Shown here one piece after another: positions 33,101-45,700 of a DNA stretch of 64,000 nucleotides (the stretch's first letter is position 1; every line of letters starts with the position of its first letter). This DNA comes from Gymnorhina tibicen (Eukaryota; Chordata; Aves; Passeriformes; Artamidae), in NCBI GenBank assembly GCA_013399875.1, contig VXAZ01002362.1, forward strand, positions 947,916 through 1,011,915, in the 5' to 3' direction. The position numbers and the translations under genes are program-made. Below the pieces are notes generated by a model, which saw only the letters and a list, made by a program, of their open reading frames with translations, was not told the origin of the DNA and did no database searches.

Positions 33101-35400
33101 CTGGAGTGTGCAGGGACTCCCCCCAAAGCTGTGCACTTTGTGGCAAGTACAATGTATGTAACTGGGTCTTGTCCTGACATGGAGTTGGGACATAGCCAGG
33201 GTAACTCAACCAGCCTCAGGATCTGGGACTAGTGTCACAGATAAGGACAATGATAATTACATTCTTCAAAGCCTTGTGAAAATAGATGCCTCAGTTGAGG
33301 TTAAAGTGCCCCAAGTAAAGGAAAAAAAAAAAGGCAAAAGCAAAGACACTGAAAGAGAAAAATCTTTCTACATGATCAAAAAAATAAGCAGGGAAAGTTT
33401 CATCTGGAACTTGAGCACCCATAAGTACAGAAGTCAATCAACCATAAGACCTATTAGGAAAACATTTAATAAGCTTCTTCTCCACTTATTTGTTTTATTT
33501 TCCTCAAGCAAAATGAAAATACCTCTTCTCTCCTAGATACATTATGTGAATTACTTCACTGTGCTCTGCAAACAAATAATCCCAGTCCCCCCCCAGTGTC
33601 CTCCTGGTCTCCAGCAACTACTCTGTGTTCACACTCACTGCTTGTCCCTGGATGTTACAGTTAAAACAGAACCTGAAAACTTCTCTTCCTCAGTGAGCCT
33701 GCAGGATTAAATTTCAGGCAGAGCGCAAGGTGACAGCTACTCCTCCAGCTGTACTGACACAGCGCGTGCTCTCCAGGAAGATGCATCTTCCATTCACACG
33801 TCTGCTACTTTGGGTGCTGATGCTGAAAACGCCCATGTTAGGCTTTCAGGCCAAATAAATTTGATAAAAATTCATGGGATTTTAGGAGCATTATTTCTGG
33901 AGAAGCTTATTCCAGAAATAGTCTCTGCTCACCTGCGTCACTGATTCCTTAATACTGCACTTATCTAACATTTGCACCACGGGGACTGGAATTCAGGACT
34001 TCTGGTCTCTGCTGGTTCTGTGCTGCAAGACCTGTTCCTCTGACTGAAAACTGCTGCTAAACCTTCTTTACCTCTTTTAAGATTTAGCTGAGTCATGTTG
34101 GGAAATCCTTTGAGATCAAGGCTATAAGAACTACAAGTGAGTAGAATTAAATGGGACATTTTGGGAGGCACAGAGGAAATTACTCAATTGTTCCAGGTTA
34201 GAAGACATTCTGTTAGATACTACATAAACCTTCACCTCTGTCAAGTCCAATTACTGTCCAGAAAAGAAAGATTAAGTAAGAACCACACCTATAAAACTCG
34301 TACAGCTCTAAATTGAAGAACAAAAAGGGAAAATAAAAATACAAGCCCCTCGAGAGTTTTTATACTCTTCAGACTACATATAAAACCCATTTAGAATGTA
34401 AGCTCAGGAGTTCTGATAGAGACTTAGAAATGCTGCAATTCCAAAAGTAAATATCCTGCCTATGGAAGTGATTAAAGTGAAATGATATTCATCCCTTAAT
34501 AAGCACTTGTAGGTACGACAGATATCAAGCCTGATATTATCTTACTTGTTTTTGCAGCAGGAGTGATGCTGCACTGAGTTTGATCCTGGACCAACCAAAA
34601 TGTGTCAGAGTTTTGCCTCAACATGAACAAGATGAAATTACCTGCTAATATGGGTGTTCTGGGGTACCCATATGAATGCACACCAGGGAGGAGTTTCAAG
34701 AGTTCAGTTCCTACACTCAGGACTAGATTTTCAGGGAGATTCATGCACTGAATTCTTGTAACATCCAGCTACTTATAAAAAAGACTAAGCAGGAGCTAAG
34801 AAATTTGTAAATGTACCTCAAGGGATAGATACTTCATCCTTTGATCACCTGTCACTAAGTCAGCAATTCCATGAGCAGCTGACACTTCTGGGTTCTCCAA
34901 ATTTCCATGAAGAAAGCCCTACATGTCTCAATTTGAGAACACTGAAAAATTAAGTCTTTAGTTTAAGCCTGCTTTATACAATGGCAAAGACTGAGAAGAT
35001 TAACCTCAACTGATCAAAAAAGGCAAAATGGAATAATTTTCAAAGACTCCCTATTTCAGGTTTGCATTTGGTTTAACTGAGCAAAAATTTACTAGGAAAT
35101 GCAGAATCCCATGCCTTGCCATACCATGTATTTTGGCAGCAAGACTTGAAAGACTGTGGCAACAAGTGAGATTCAGTTTAAAAGTGACTCATTTTAGGGT
35201 ATGCAAGCCATAAGAAAAGTGAGGAATCTTGTAATCCTGTCCTTGAAAGGACTTGGTGTTGTAATTTCTCCTCCAACTCTACCTTCTATGATTTTACATG
35301 TGCTCAAATGACGTAGATCTACTATTTTATGGGTAAAACCTGGAGTTCAGACATGTTCTCCCAGTAAGATGGAAGGACTAAAACCCATTAAAGGACTAAA
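27155..35400. other. Intergenic DNA, no gene recognised
   Basis: About 8.2 kb between the exon-like segments and the RABEP1 promoter region. Relatively stop-poor stretches occur on the minus strand at 27668-27898 and on both strands at 31030-31414, without recognisable domains. Simple sequence is limited to short A or T runs (for example T-run near 31009-31018). A strong minus-strand donor at about 28463 (GTAAGCAAGG) has no convincing partner. Confidence 0.4.
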
Positions 35401-35651
35401 CCTCCATCAACGCAGCCCAACCATGGGTGCTGGGGAAGGGACCCCTTGGCAGGACAGGCTCATTCCACTGCCCACCCAGATCACAGCGGCATTGTTAGTG
35501 TGACAAGCGTGACAACTAAAAGTAGCCCAGGGGCTAACATACCAATTTCCATGCCAAGTGTGTAATTTACTAATAAAACTTTCTGACTGTTTGCAGACCC
35601 TCTGACTTTTGAGGTTCCTTTTGTCCACAAGGATTTATGAATCTTGGGTGC

Positions 35652-35804
35652 TTCCATCCCCTTCAGGGTGGGTCATCACGACATCCAGGGAACGACTAGA
35701 TGTAGCACTCAGTGCCATGGTCGGGGTGACAAGGTGGGGACCAGTCTCAGGTTGGACTCGATGACCTCGGAGGTCTTTTCCAACCTCAGTGATTCTGTGA
35801 TTAT
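35652..35804 (+). mobile_element. CR1 LINE 3' end next to RABEP1 CpG island
   Basis: Contains AACGACTAGATGTAGCACTC, AGTGCCATGGT, GGTTGGACTCGATGACCTC, GGAGGTCTTTTCCAACCTCA and GTGATTCTGTGATTAT, the 3' end of an avian CR1 in plus orientation. It ends less than 100 bases before the GC-rich RABEP1 promoter region. Confidence 0.85.
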
Positions 35805-35934
35805 AGGGCAGAATTTGTTGGTGTTGCTCAAAGCGACTTCCTGAATAATAAACATTAATTATGCCTTCGGGCTGTAGGCCCGGGGATTTCTCCCTTGTCC
35901 GGGGCTGAGGGGCCAGCCCGGGCAGGGACCCGGG

Positions 35935-36175
35935 AGCAGCGACCGCCACCCTCACCCTGTCCCCAGTCCCTACTCCCAGTTCTTGTCCCCGGTCTCTGTC
36001 CCTGTACCCAAGCCCCGTCCCTGGTCCCTGTTCCCAGTATTTGGTCCCTGTCTCTGGTTCCCGGTCTTTGTGCCTGTCCTCGGCCCTGGTTCCGGTTCCT
36101 GTTCCCCATCTCTGCTCCCAGACCCTGTCCCTGTTCCCGGTCCTGGTCCTGGTCCCGGTCCCCGTGGCCGTCCCT
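35935..36175 (+). repeat. C-rich minisatellite upstream of RABEP1
   Basis: A degenerate tandem array built on CCCTGTNCCCGGT / CCTGGTCCC with about twenty imperfect units. It is C/T-biased on the plus strand and G/A-biased on the minus. It generates open frames on both strands (for example the 247-codon minus-strand frame 35635-36378 with Gly-Thr-Arg-Asp repeats) that I reject as genes. It ends about 120 bases before the RABEP1 start codon. Confidence 0.85.
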
Positions 36176-36720
36176 CCCCGCTCGGCGGCCGCAGCCGGCC
36201 GGTCCCGTGTCTCACCGTGGGCGCCTGCGCGGGGCTCCTCCTCCTCCTGCTTCTCCTCCTCCTGCCCGTCCTCCCCTCCCGCCGCCNCCGAGCCATGGCC
36301 CAGCCGGGCCCCAGCGCCCAGACCGAAGGTAACGCGGGGGCGGCGGCGCCGGCGCGGCCTGTGCAGCCCCGGGCTCACTTGGGAGCCTCGCCGGCCGTGG
36401 GGCGAGGGCGGCGGCGGCGGCCTGGGTGCGATCGGCCGGGCAGGGTCTGGGGGGCCCGCACGGAGCGAGGACCCGCCGGGAGGGAGCGGGGAGCGCCTCG
36501 GGGAGCTCGGCTGGGAAGGCCTTGGGAGGGGGCGGGAGGCAGCGCAGGTGGTTTTTTAGGCTGTAAATGTGGAGCAAGGGCGGCTCCCAGCGCGCACGGA
36601 GCGGGGATAACGCTGGGAGGACGCGCTGCTGCCGGGGAACGGGAGCCCAGCCTCGATGGGACGAGGCCTCCCCGCCCTGGCAGGGGAGGAGGGTAAGGGT
36701 GGCGGTGTATCCAGGTAGAC
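36176..36720 (+). promoter_or_regulatory. RABEP1: RABEP1 CpG-island promoter, 5' UTR and start of intron 1
   Basis: A CpG-dense segment spanning the RABEP1 start. A CTCCTC-repeat tract (about 36236-36280) and a GCCGCC tract containing the single unresolved base N at 36287 lie directly before the ATG. The start context GAGCCATGG has a purine-poor -3 (G/C-rich) but a G at +4. No TATA box is visible. The transcription start is not determinable. Confidence 0.7.
36295..36328 (+). CDS. RABEP1: RABEP1 coding exon 1
   Basis: Encodes MAQPGPSAQTE plus one base of codon 12, ending at donor GTAACG. The human protein starts MAQPGPASQP. Placing the start here also brings the length to codon 18 into register with human. 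Confidence 0.93.
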
Positions 36721-39700
36721 GTGGATCCGCCGGGTGGGACGCCCTCATTGACTTGGCCACAGCGGGGGATGTTTGGCTGTGCTCGAAACCTCGGAAGGTT
36801 CAGGTCGGGATGTGCAGTGTGAACAGTGCATTCCTTTGCTGGAAAAGACAAAGAAAATAACAGATCTTCTCTCAAGATGGTATGTACCTGTGCAGAGGGA
36901 AGCTAAGATTTCCCTGAAGGTTTCTTCTGTGGAAAGGTTATTTCTTTCTGGTTTGAGAGGAATTGTGAACGTTTGTTACCTTGGAATAGGTTACAGAACT
37001 GCGTACATGTAAAAAAGCTGCAGGTAATGCTTAGCTTGGAAGGTGAGGTTGAAAAGACAGTGTTTACTGTATGGGATGTATGGGAGGGGATGGGAAAGCA
37101 AGAAATTTAAGTTGAGGCTGGTCGTAATGTAGATATAGGAGAACTGGAGAGATGTGCAGAATCCTGCAGGATTGGTGCTTACCCAGCCATTGGACTAGGC
37201 CAGGGCTCTCCTATTTTAGGGAGCAGTTGAGTTTCCTTGGGAAAGCACGCTGTTAGAAAAGGGCAGTGAAATATTCTTAATTATGCATGTCTAGGGAATT
37301 GTGTGGGCTTTTTTTTTTTTTCTTTTTGTGGAGTTACTCGAGAAAGTGCTTATCCTCAGGGATTTCAGGATTTCAGCCTGCCTTTTAAAAGTTTTAATGA
37401 TGAAGGTGCTTAGATTGTGGGGTTTTCCCTACATTAAGGTCAGTCATTGCTTGTCCTTTGAGAACATTGAGCGGAAGGTGAGTTTCCCTGCTGTCATGCT
37501 TGTAAGGTCAGCGTTGGTAGGGGTTGTTCTCCTGTACTTTGTGGTGAATAACCATTGTTTATTGTTCTTCAGCCTGTTCTTCTGAGAGCTGCAGAACAAC
37601 TTCCCATTGGCTCTTGCAGACTGTCTCACTGCAGGTGTGCAGGGGAACTGTGCAGTGTACAAATGTTTGCTGCCTCTTGACCAGGAAAGGTGGTTGTAGG
37701 TTTGTAGTGTATTAGAAGATCCACGTTGGATATATTTTTGTTGTTGTTGTTGTTTAAAAGGAAGGCAAAAAAAAGGTGCAAGTAAATTTAGTGGTTTGAT
37801 AGGTTGATGAAGTCTGTTTTGTAGGAGGCACGGATTGCTGTCTTTTTCCTGCTCCCTAGCTGCGTGGAGATGAGGATGCTGTAGATAAGGGAACAGGCTG
37901 AAAGTTGGATGGATTCTGAAAGTGGTTGCTGTGTCCTACACTAATGAATTGGAGCTCCTAAAATGGCTCCTCTCCCTATCCTCCTCTGGGAGCCACAGGA
38001 CCAGTTTGGGGTTTTTTATCCACTTTGATTACTGTACTGTTGTTCTCATCTGAGTTGGTTTTGTTTGTAACTTGCCAAAAGTGTGCCTTGAAACTGTTCT
38101 ATTTTAATGTGGAGAAAATTCAAGAAATAAATTATTTAATGTTTTTGGTTGTCTGCACTGAATTTATTGCTTAAAGGAGTAGTGTAACCTCTGATTTAAG
38201 ATTATGCGTGACAAAATAGAACTGGATTAGTATGTTCCCCTAAGGAAAAATAATGGCTTTTTATAATTACTTGTATTGATTATAAATAACTTATGCATTC
38301 TTTACTCATGCAAGACACATCAGCTATGATTTGTTTTGTGAAAAGCAAGTATAAAAGAACTACTTTTTCTACTGTGGTAGAAATAACATGGAACATGAGA
38401 GGAATTAATGTAGAATTTGCCTTCTATTCTAAAGCCTGTACTGAAATGAAAATGGGCCCAAGAATAGGGGAAGGAATAGTGCAGAGAAATAGGAAAAGAA
38501 TGGGCGTTGTGTCCTACCCTGGGTTTGTACTTTGGATTAGTGGAGACATTAATAACCCTCTAATCCGGTGTGTGGGGTAACAGAGTTTCTATACGATAAG
38601 AATCGCAGAGAGGCTGAGGGCAGCCCTTGGCTGCTGCAGGAGCTTTGTGCTCTGTGCTGTGAATTGTGAGCTTGTGATGTTGACCTGTGCTGCAGGTAGG
38701 TGTGTGCTGCCTGCTGATCCTGGTCAAAGGGCTTTTGGGGGAGATTTTAATTTATATGCATTGTCTAGATTGCATTAACACAGCATTAATGTCTTATTTT
38801 TCAAAATATTTTTACTTTGAATATAATATTCAAAATTCAAACCTCTCAGGTTCCCTAGATTTAGTTTGGATCTGGGTGCTTGCCATCTCTGAATGTCAGT
38901 TTACCAAACAAAATGTGTTGGCATAGTTTTTCCCTATCAGAGTGCTCAGGATTTAGTATAATTCCCCTTCTCATTTCTGGAAAAGACTTCAGTGAAGGAA
39001 CTGGAGTAACATAAAACACTATTTCTTCAATACTAAAGTGAATTTGAATGATAGGCCAATTATTAAACTCTTCTTACTGCTCTAAATGTAAACCATTAGT
39101 ACAGTTAGACTGATAATTAGCATATCCATTGATATTGTTCAGTGATAAACTGTTAATGGCACAGTCTATCAGATATTTTAATAAGAATTTGCTGGCAGAA
39201 AGAATTGATCCAGTATTGGAGTAACTTAGGCCAGTAAAAAGTGTCTGTCTGTTTGTGGTGGGAGCTGTGCCAGCTCTCAGTGGAGAGAACTGCTCGGCTG
39301 TTGATGGAAGATCGGAGGATGCTGCCGTATTGATTTTGGTGCCACCAGCAGTGCCGTGATCCGCATTGTGTCCCTGTGTCAATAATCAGGATCCCAACAA
39401 GAGCTGGGACTTGCTGTCACTGTCACACACCCCAGGGGCCGAGTGGTGCTGGTGGAGAGGTCAGGGATGTCACACAGAAAATTAACTAGCAAAACCTTAG
39501 GTGTCTTTGTATTTCTAGTAATTTTCCTTGTAAGTATGCCACTTTTAAACAAGATTAAAGTATCTAAAAATGCTATTACTCATCTCCAAGATAGGTGTGG
39601 TTCATAGGGGACTGGCTTTGAGTGCTGATGTTCAGCTCTGCGTTGTTGATGCAACTGTCAAATGTCAAACTCTTATCTCTTGTGAGTAACTTCAAAATTG

Positions 39701-42700
39701 TTGGTACTTTCCAAGAGGCAAAAAATTTCTTCCCTCACTTTCATTTTGCTTGGTCCTTGTTTTATTATTATTCAACAGTTACTAATATTAGTAAAAAATA
39801 TATTTTAATTAAAACACAAACATTCACACTCTTTTTTTAGGCAGTGTGCTTTTTTGTCACTTCAATGGACAAATCTGGAATCTGGTTTCAAAAGCAAAAT
39901 GGACACCTTGAATGTACATGTTTCCACCTCTTATTGTTTCTAGGAATGTTTTGATCTGGTCAGCAGGTCAGTTTGCTCTGAAGTAGGAATATCCACATTC
40001 AGAGCATCTGTTTTCCTGTTGAAGTCAAATTGCAAATCTCCTAATTTTGAAAAATACCATGACCATGTTCTTTATCATTACCCACCTGTTGATATGCCAG
40101 AAGGCACAATGAATGTGCTTTAACCTGTGGACTGACTCTCTTGCATTTTGAACACTGGAAGATACAAATTCTTTGCCCATTTTTATTGCTTCTTGGCCAC
40201 TTCACCATTGTCACAGAGAAGATGCGCTTAATTATGTGTTTTCTTCCCTTCCTGGCCTGGTGCCTCAGGATGCTTAGTTGCTTTCCTATAGCCCTTGGTG
40301 GGTGGATTGGATTCCCAGTGTGCAGCTAGTTTGTATGCACTCCCTTGAAAGTGATTGAAGAAGGAATTTTGTTTTAAAACTTTCAAGAAGCTAAACCAAA
40401 CAACTTCTGTCAGTGTGGGAGTGGACCAAATCTCATAGGCTTCATTATAGGTGATGGTTGACTGGCAGACTTGCTGGGCCTTCACTCCAGGCATTTTATT
40501 AAAAAGTGCTTCTCAGATGTGAAATTTTCTATCCTAAATTTAGGTATTTTAACTACATACTTTTCTTTGCTAAAAATACCAAATATGTAGCTTAAAAAAA
40601 AAAAAAAAGCCTGAGGTTGAGATTTACTCTGACTGAAGTCTGTCAAGATAAGAACTGGTAACATTGATAAGCAGCACTTACTAACCAGGCTGCTATGAAA
40701 GCCTTTGTGTATGTGTATTTCAGAGGAACATCTTTCACACCAAAGGTCTGGTACTTCTCAGTGGTTCAGCCTTTACTTGCAGAGTTGGTTTTAGTGTCTA
40801 ATTTAGTGGTGGCCAAGTTACTGTTACTACCTACCGTCTGCGATTTATTCTATAAATAGGGTAAGCATTGTGTCATTTTAGTCATAGTATAGTCAGTTAA
40901 GCATGATGATGAATTATCTCTGGAAAAATTTAAATCATTTGATATTTTTGTGTAAATTGGCATAGGAAGAACAAGTGAGCAGTGTACTCTTGGTTAATAT
41001 TTCTGTGCCTTTCAGAAGGAAGAGGTTTTTTTTTACCTGAAAGATACCTGATGCTCGAGAAAACTTGGGAGATGTCCTGTTGCTCTATAAGCAGTGCCTG
41101 TAGCACCCTAAGAATGCAGAACTGCAGCATGGCTGCTGATACAATGAGGAATTGTGTGTGGTTTTTTTTCCCATTCATGTCTACTTTTGTCAGCCACAAC
41201 TCCCCTTGGCGCTCAGCTGACTTGTGATGGTGCTTCCCTCCTTCCTGTCTGTATCCTACGCTTCTCTTCCCAGGCCTGACTCCTTCAATACAATGAAGGG
41301 GAAAAATAAAAGCTTTTGAGTTACCTTTATGTCTGTTTCCATCTCCTCTGGCAATTCCTGCTTCGCACAGCGAAACAGCAGAAACGTGGCCTTGCTTGCT
41401 CTTTGGTGTCAGGTTTTTGCTCCCTCTCTGGTCGAACACCCAGTCATTTGACTGTGTCTTGGGCAATTGCTGCACTTCAGCAAGTCCTCTGGTTTCCTCA
41501 ACCCTCCTTCCCAGCCACCGCCTCAGCTTCTTTAATATTGTTCTCCTTACCTTTTGCAACCTCCTGTCTGTGGGTGTCCCCTGGACCTTGCCCTTGTTTT
41601 GGCTGCTCCAGGCCTTGCTCTGCTCTGTGGGATCACACCAATCCCTCCATTCTTCCTCTTCTAGAGAAACTCACATGACTGTACAAACTTCCTCTGTGAA
41701 AAATGTCTTTTCCAAGCAGTATGGCTCCCTAGCAATGCTGAATCTTAGTTTATTTGCTCTTTTTGAAATGTATTTTTCTTTATTTAAGGCTCTCCAGTTT
41801 CTGTTATTAAGGAAGGAAGATCTTGTGCTTTACTCTTGGTATAGAGAGCTACTCATCTGCTTTCCAGCCCTGCCTTATACATGTTCACGTTCTGAGTGTT
41901 TTTTCAGGACTGATTGTAGAATTTTGAGGCAGTGAACTTCAGTTACCTGATCATGAGGTTGGCTGACATCTAATTCTTTAATACCTTGGTATCTTTATTT
42001 CTAGACTGAAGTAGCTAAGTGTCTCACAGATTGCAAAAAATTAATTTTAGAAGTTAACTTATGCCTCTTGGAGATAGTCAAAAGATAGAACACTTCTATT
42101 TTCTACTTCTATCAGAGCAGTTCTGAAAGTTGGTATCAGTAGAGAGCAGGACAGGAAACAGCAGTGCTGTGATCTGCTCATTTGGTTCTGTGTGCAGTTA
42201 AGGGCCCTGTCTTGTGTGTCTGGCTGTGTTAGGGACTGAAAATTAACCAGAATTTGGAGTAAAAAAAAAAAAAAAGGCAGTCTGATTTTTAGTTACTTAA
42301 TAAGCCAAAAGCACCTTGCCTTACTGTGGTGAGTCACGCTGAGAAGAAATTTAAATTCGGGTGGGATTTTATTAATATTTATCTTGTTATATTTTGTGGT
42401 TTCTGAAAGTGTTTTTTAGTAAAACCGTGGAGCGAAAATGCAATAGCAGATAGAAGTTATACATGGCAAAGTGAATTGGAATCAATAACTGGAAGGCAAT
42501 GGTAGCATTAACTGTGTGTATTCCAGAGGGAATAGCCTGGAGGTGAGAGGGAAGGATTACCTGGGGATCAAACCAAACCAGCTTTGTCGATTATAATGGT
42601 ATTCCCATGCCTTTAAGCCAGTGACCTGAAAAGACTGTGTGGTTTGTATTGCATCTTTTGTCAATACATGTTTTCAGCTTACAGATAATTGCAGCAAGAT

Positions 42701-45700
42701 TTGCAATGCTGTTTAAATGGCAACAAAGGAGAGGAGTATGCACAACAAAAGGAGAAACAGCTCTTTCACAGTTTTTGTCGAGTGTTTCCGTGTATAACTG
42801 TTTATCTCCCACACCTGTGCCTTGGTAGGGTAACTTTGTGTTTGCATGGCTGGTCACCATTAAAATACTCCCCAACAGAAATGATTTATTTTAATCTCTG
42901 CTACATCAGTGCTATGCAAAATCAGGAGGCAGCACCATCGTTGGTTGCTTTAAAGAAACGAACAAAGCAGTAACTTGCAAACAGTAACGTAGATAAAACC
43001 ACGGAGTGTAATAGAATCCTTACATCTGTGTGTTCGGTGTCGTTGCCTTAATCTACACAGGAAGAAACACAGAGGGGTGCTAGAAGTTATTGCTCAAGCA
43101 ATAAGTATTTTAAGCATCCACTATCAATTTTCATGTCCAGTATCCTTTAAGAAAATTGTTTTTCCTAAGGCCTACTGGAGTTCATATTAGACTCCCATTG
43201 ACTTCAGACACGAGAATTGGAACACTCGTCTTACATTAACAGTAACCTGTGCCAAAATCCCTCTGATACATTTTATCTGTGGTGTTACTTGGTTTATTTT
43301 GATGAAGTACAAAGCATAAATTTGGCTCTGTTAATTCAAATCATCTGACAGACTGGCGTCTTTATGTCATATGCTGCATCTTTTAAATTTTCTTTCTAGC
43401 ATTGGTTTCAAGTAAGGTTTTCTTAATTGCCAACTTGCAATGTCTGTTTATATCTTCTCCCATGTGAAATTAATGGGAAAGCAATTAGGCAAACTCTGGA
43501 TTCTGCGCTTGAGTGACACTTCTAGCTGTGAAGATATTATAGCTGTCTGTCTGGTCTTCACAGCTTCTGTTGGAGTCTTAAATGAAACTGGAGATAAAGA
43601 TGTTACATCTCAAAGTGGTGCATTAACTCCTGATGGTACAGAGGTTAAATTTGTTGGCGGCACTGAGGATTGCATTTAGCTGATGATCCATCCGGAAGGG
43701 TTGTAATGGCTTGTTACAATGTCTATCTAACTGCGTATTTGCTTTCAAGCAAGAATAAATGTGAGCCTAACCTTATTGTGGAATACGAATGTTTTCTGAT
43801 ACGTTTTTATCTACAGCTCTAGGTTTAATACCAGTCTAAGCACTATTATACTGGAAACACACTTTCAGTTGCATTTGTTCAAAACCTGAGTGTGTACAAA
43901 CACTGGTGGGAAACCTGAGCTTTGGAATTGCTTTCTAATACCGATTAAGTTTGTCAGCTTCCCCTGGAGAGTCTGAATGGGAATCAGGATTTGAGAAAGG
44001 TCATTTATCACTTACAAATGTCAGTCATCAAGTCTTAAAAAGTTAAGTTTTGCTGCATGACTACACCAGTCTCAGTTGCGACAAGGGAGAGTGGGGGACA
44101 GAAGGAAGGCCAGACTATTTCTTTTGGCAGGCAGCAAGCACTTAGGTTAAACTGATTATCAAACTGTACCCATGGGCTGTGGTTTCATGTTGCAGCTAAG
44201 CCAGTCTAGAAGGTTGCTGCTGCTGAAAGAAGTGCTCCTGCTCTCTTCTTCCTGCTCCCACAGTCGTGTTTCCATCATTTCCTTTGTGCCAGCTCTGCAC
44301 GTTGGACCCATCGCTGAGCCAGTTCAGCTCAGTCACCCAGTTGAGAACTACTCACTGCTGAATTAAATAGTTTAATTAATTTAGTGAAAGACCTGTAAGT
44401 ATTAGAGCTGGCATAAAGGAAGGGTGGAGACCACACAGTAGTAATATGAGAGTCCAAGGGTATAGTTCTGACTTTTTTTTCACAGTTTACTCTGATCTAT
44501 GTTTTCATTGTCACGTGTGTGTCAGGTCTGGTCTGTGCTCAGCCAAGTGCTAGGTGTGATCTGCTTTGGACCTGGTTTGAGATTCACTCCCCTCCCACCC
44601 CCCAACGTTTTCCTGTATCACTTCTGATGCTGTCACTGCTGTCAAAGACTCTCGTGGCATGGTGGGGATAAAAGGCACGTGTGCTCACAGTGAGGTGGGA
44701 GTGCTGAGTTACCCTGTCAGATGACCACCAGTACAGAAATTGATTTAAAATGATCGTAACTGCAGGCTTAGTCAAGCCTTCCCATTCTGTACTGCTTATA
44801 CCACTAGAATATTTTAAATGTTTCGAAAATTTCATGCTGGAGGAGGATTTTCTTCCTTTTTAACTGTTCAGGAATTCATGTAGTTGACAAGTGGTAGCAA
44901 AAAATACGAATATATAGAATCACAGCAGTATTTTCTGTCAAGAAATAGATTCTAGAGGCTTGGGGGAGTACTAGTCTGTTGTTCTCAGGGAACCTATTAA
45001 ATTGCTATAGAAACCTTACTCCAAATAATAGGATCTGTATCCTGTTCCTTATCAAATAGAGATGTTAATTGTCTGTTATTATTTGTCATACTACATTTAT
45101 CATCACAATGTCTCCATAAATATATCTGGCAACAATATTTTCCAGGTCATTTATTAAGATTTATATCCTTTAAGTGGCTATTCTATGGCACCATTTTTTT
45201 CATGCCTACAACCTGCTTTTCTGACAGCTAAATTTTTTAAATTACTATTCCTTGAAAGTAAGTTTTTACCTGTTCCCTTTCCCAGTTTATTCATTGTATA
45301 CCAATTTAGGTGGCCAAAGTATGTAGCAAGGGATAGGGAACCACAGTGGAAAAGAAATCTGATGTTAACTCCCTTTTGTGGTGCTTGTTCACATCCATAA
45401 CTCTTGAGTTGTGTATGAGCTGCTACTATTTCTGAAGTTTTTCTGGTCCCTGTGAAATTACTGTGGTGCTCTCTGGGTAGCTGTGCATGTGGAGGTGAGT
45501 TTCCATGCTCTTGGTGATTATTTCAGCTTTTGAAAATGTCTTCAAAGATGCCTATTTGCTTTAAATGGTAGTGTCCTCATAACCTGTAGCAATGGTAAAT
45601 TACAGAAGCTATTGTCTATATAAATTTTGCAAACATTGGCTTCTTTCTGGTTTCTTCCACATCACTTTCTTGGTCGAGCTATATTTCACTTTTGTTACCT

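Noticed and set aside
35900..36294. Possible divergent NUP88 exon upstream of RABEP1, expected from mammalian gene order
   Set aside because: No NUP88-like start or WD/beta-propeller sequence is visible on the minus strand. The region is minisatellite and CpG island.
35635..36378. 247-codon minus-strand frame with Gly-Thr-Arg-Asp repeats
   Set aside because: It is generated by the C-rich minisatellite and a CR1 tail, runs through the unresolved base, and lies across the RABEP1 promoter.
35895..36696. Plus-strand frames of 145-237 codons around the RABEP1 start
   Set aside because: They are GC-rich shadows through the minisatellite, 5' UTR and first intron. The true start is at 36295 in another frame.
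43440..43679. 79-codon plus-strand frame in RABEP1 intron 1
   Set aside because: No recognisable domain, no flanking splice sites in register, and RABEP1 exons 1 and 2 join directly in phase.
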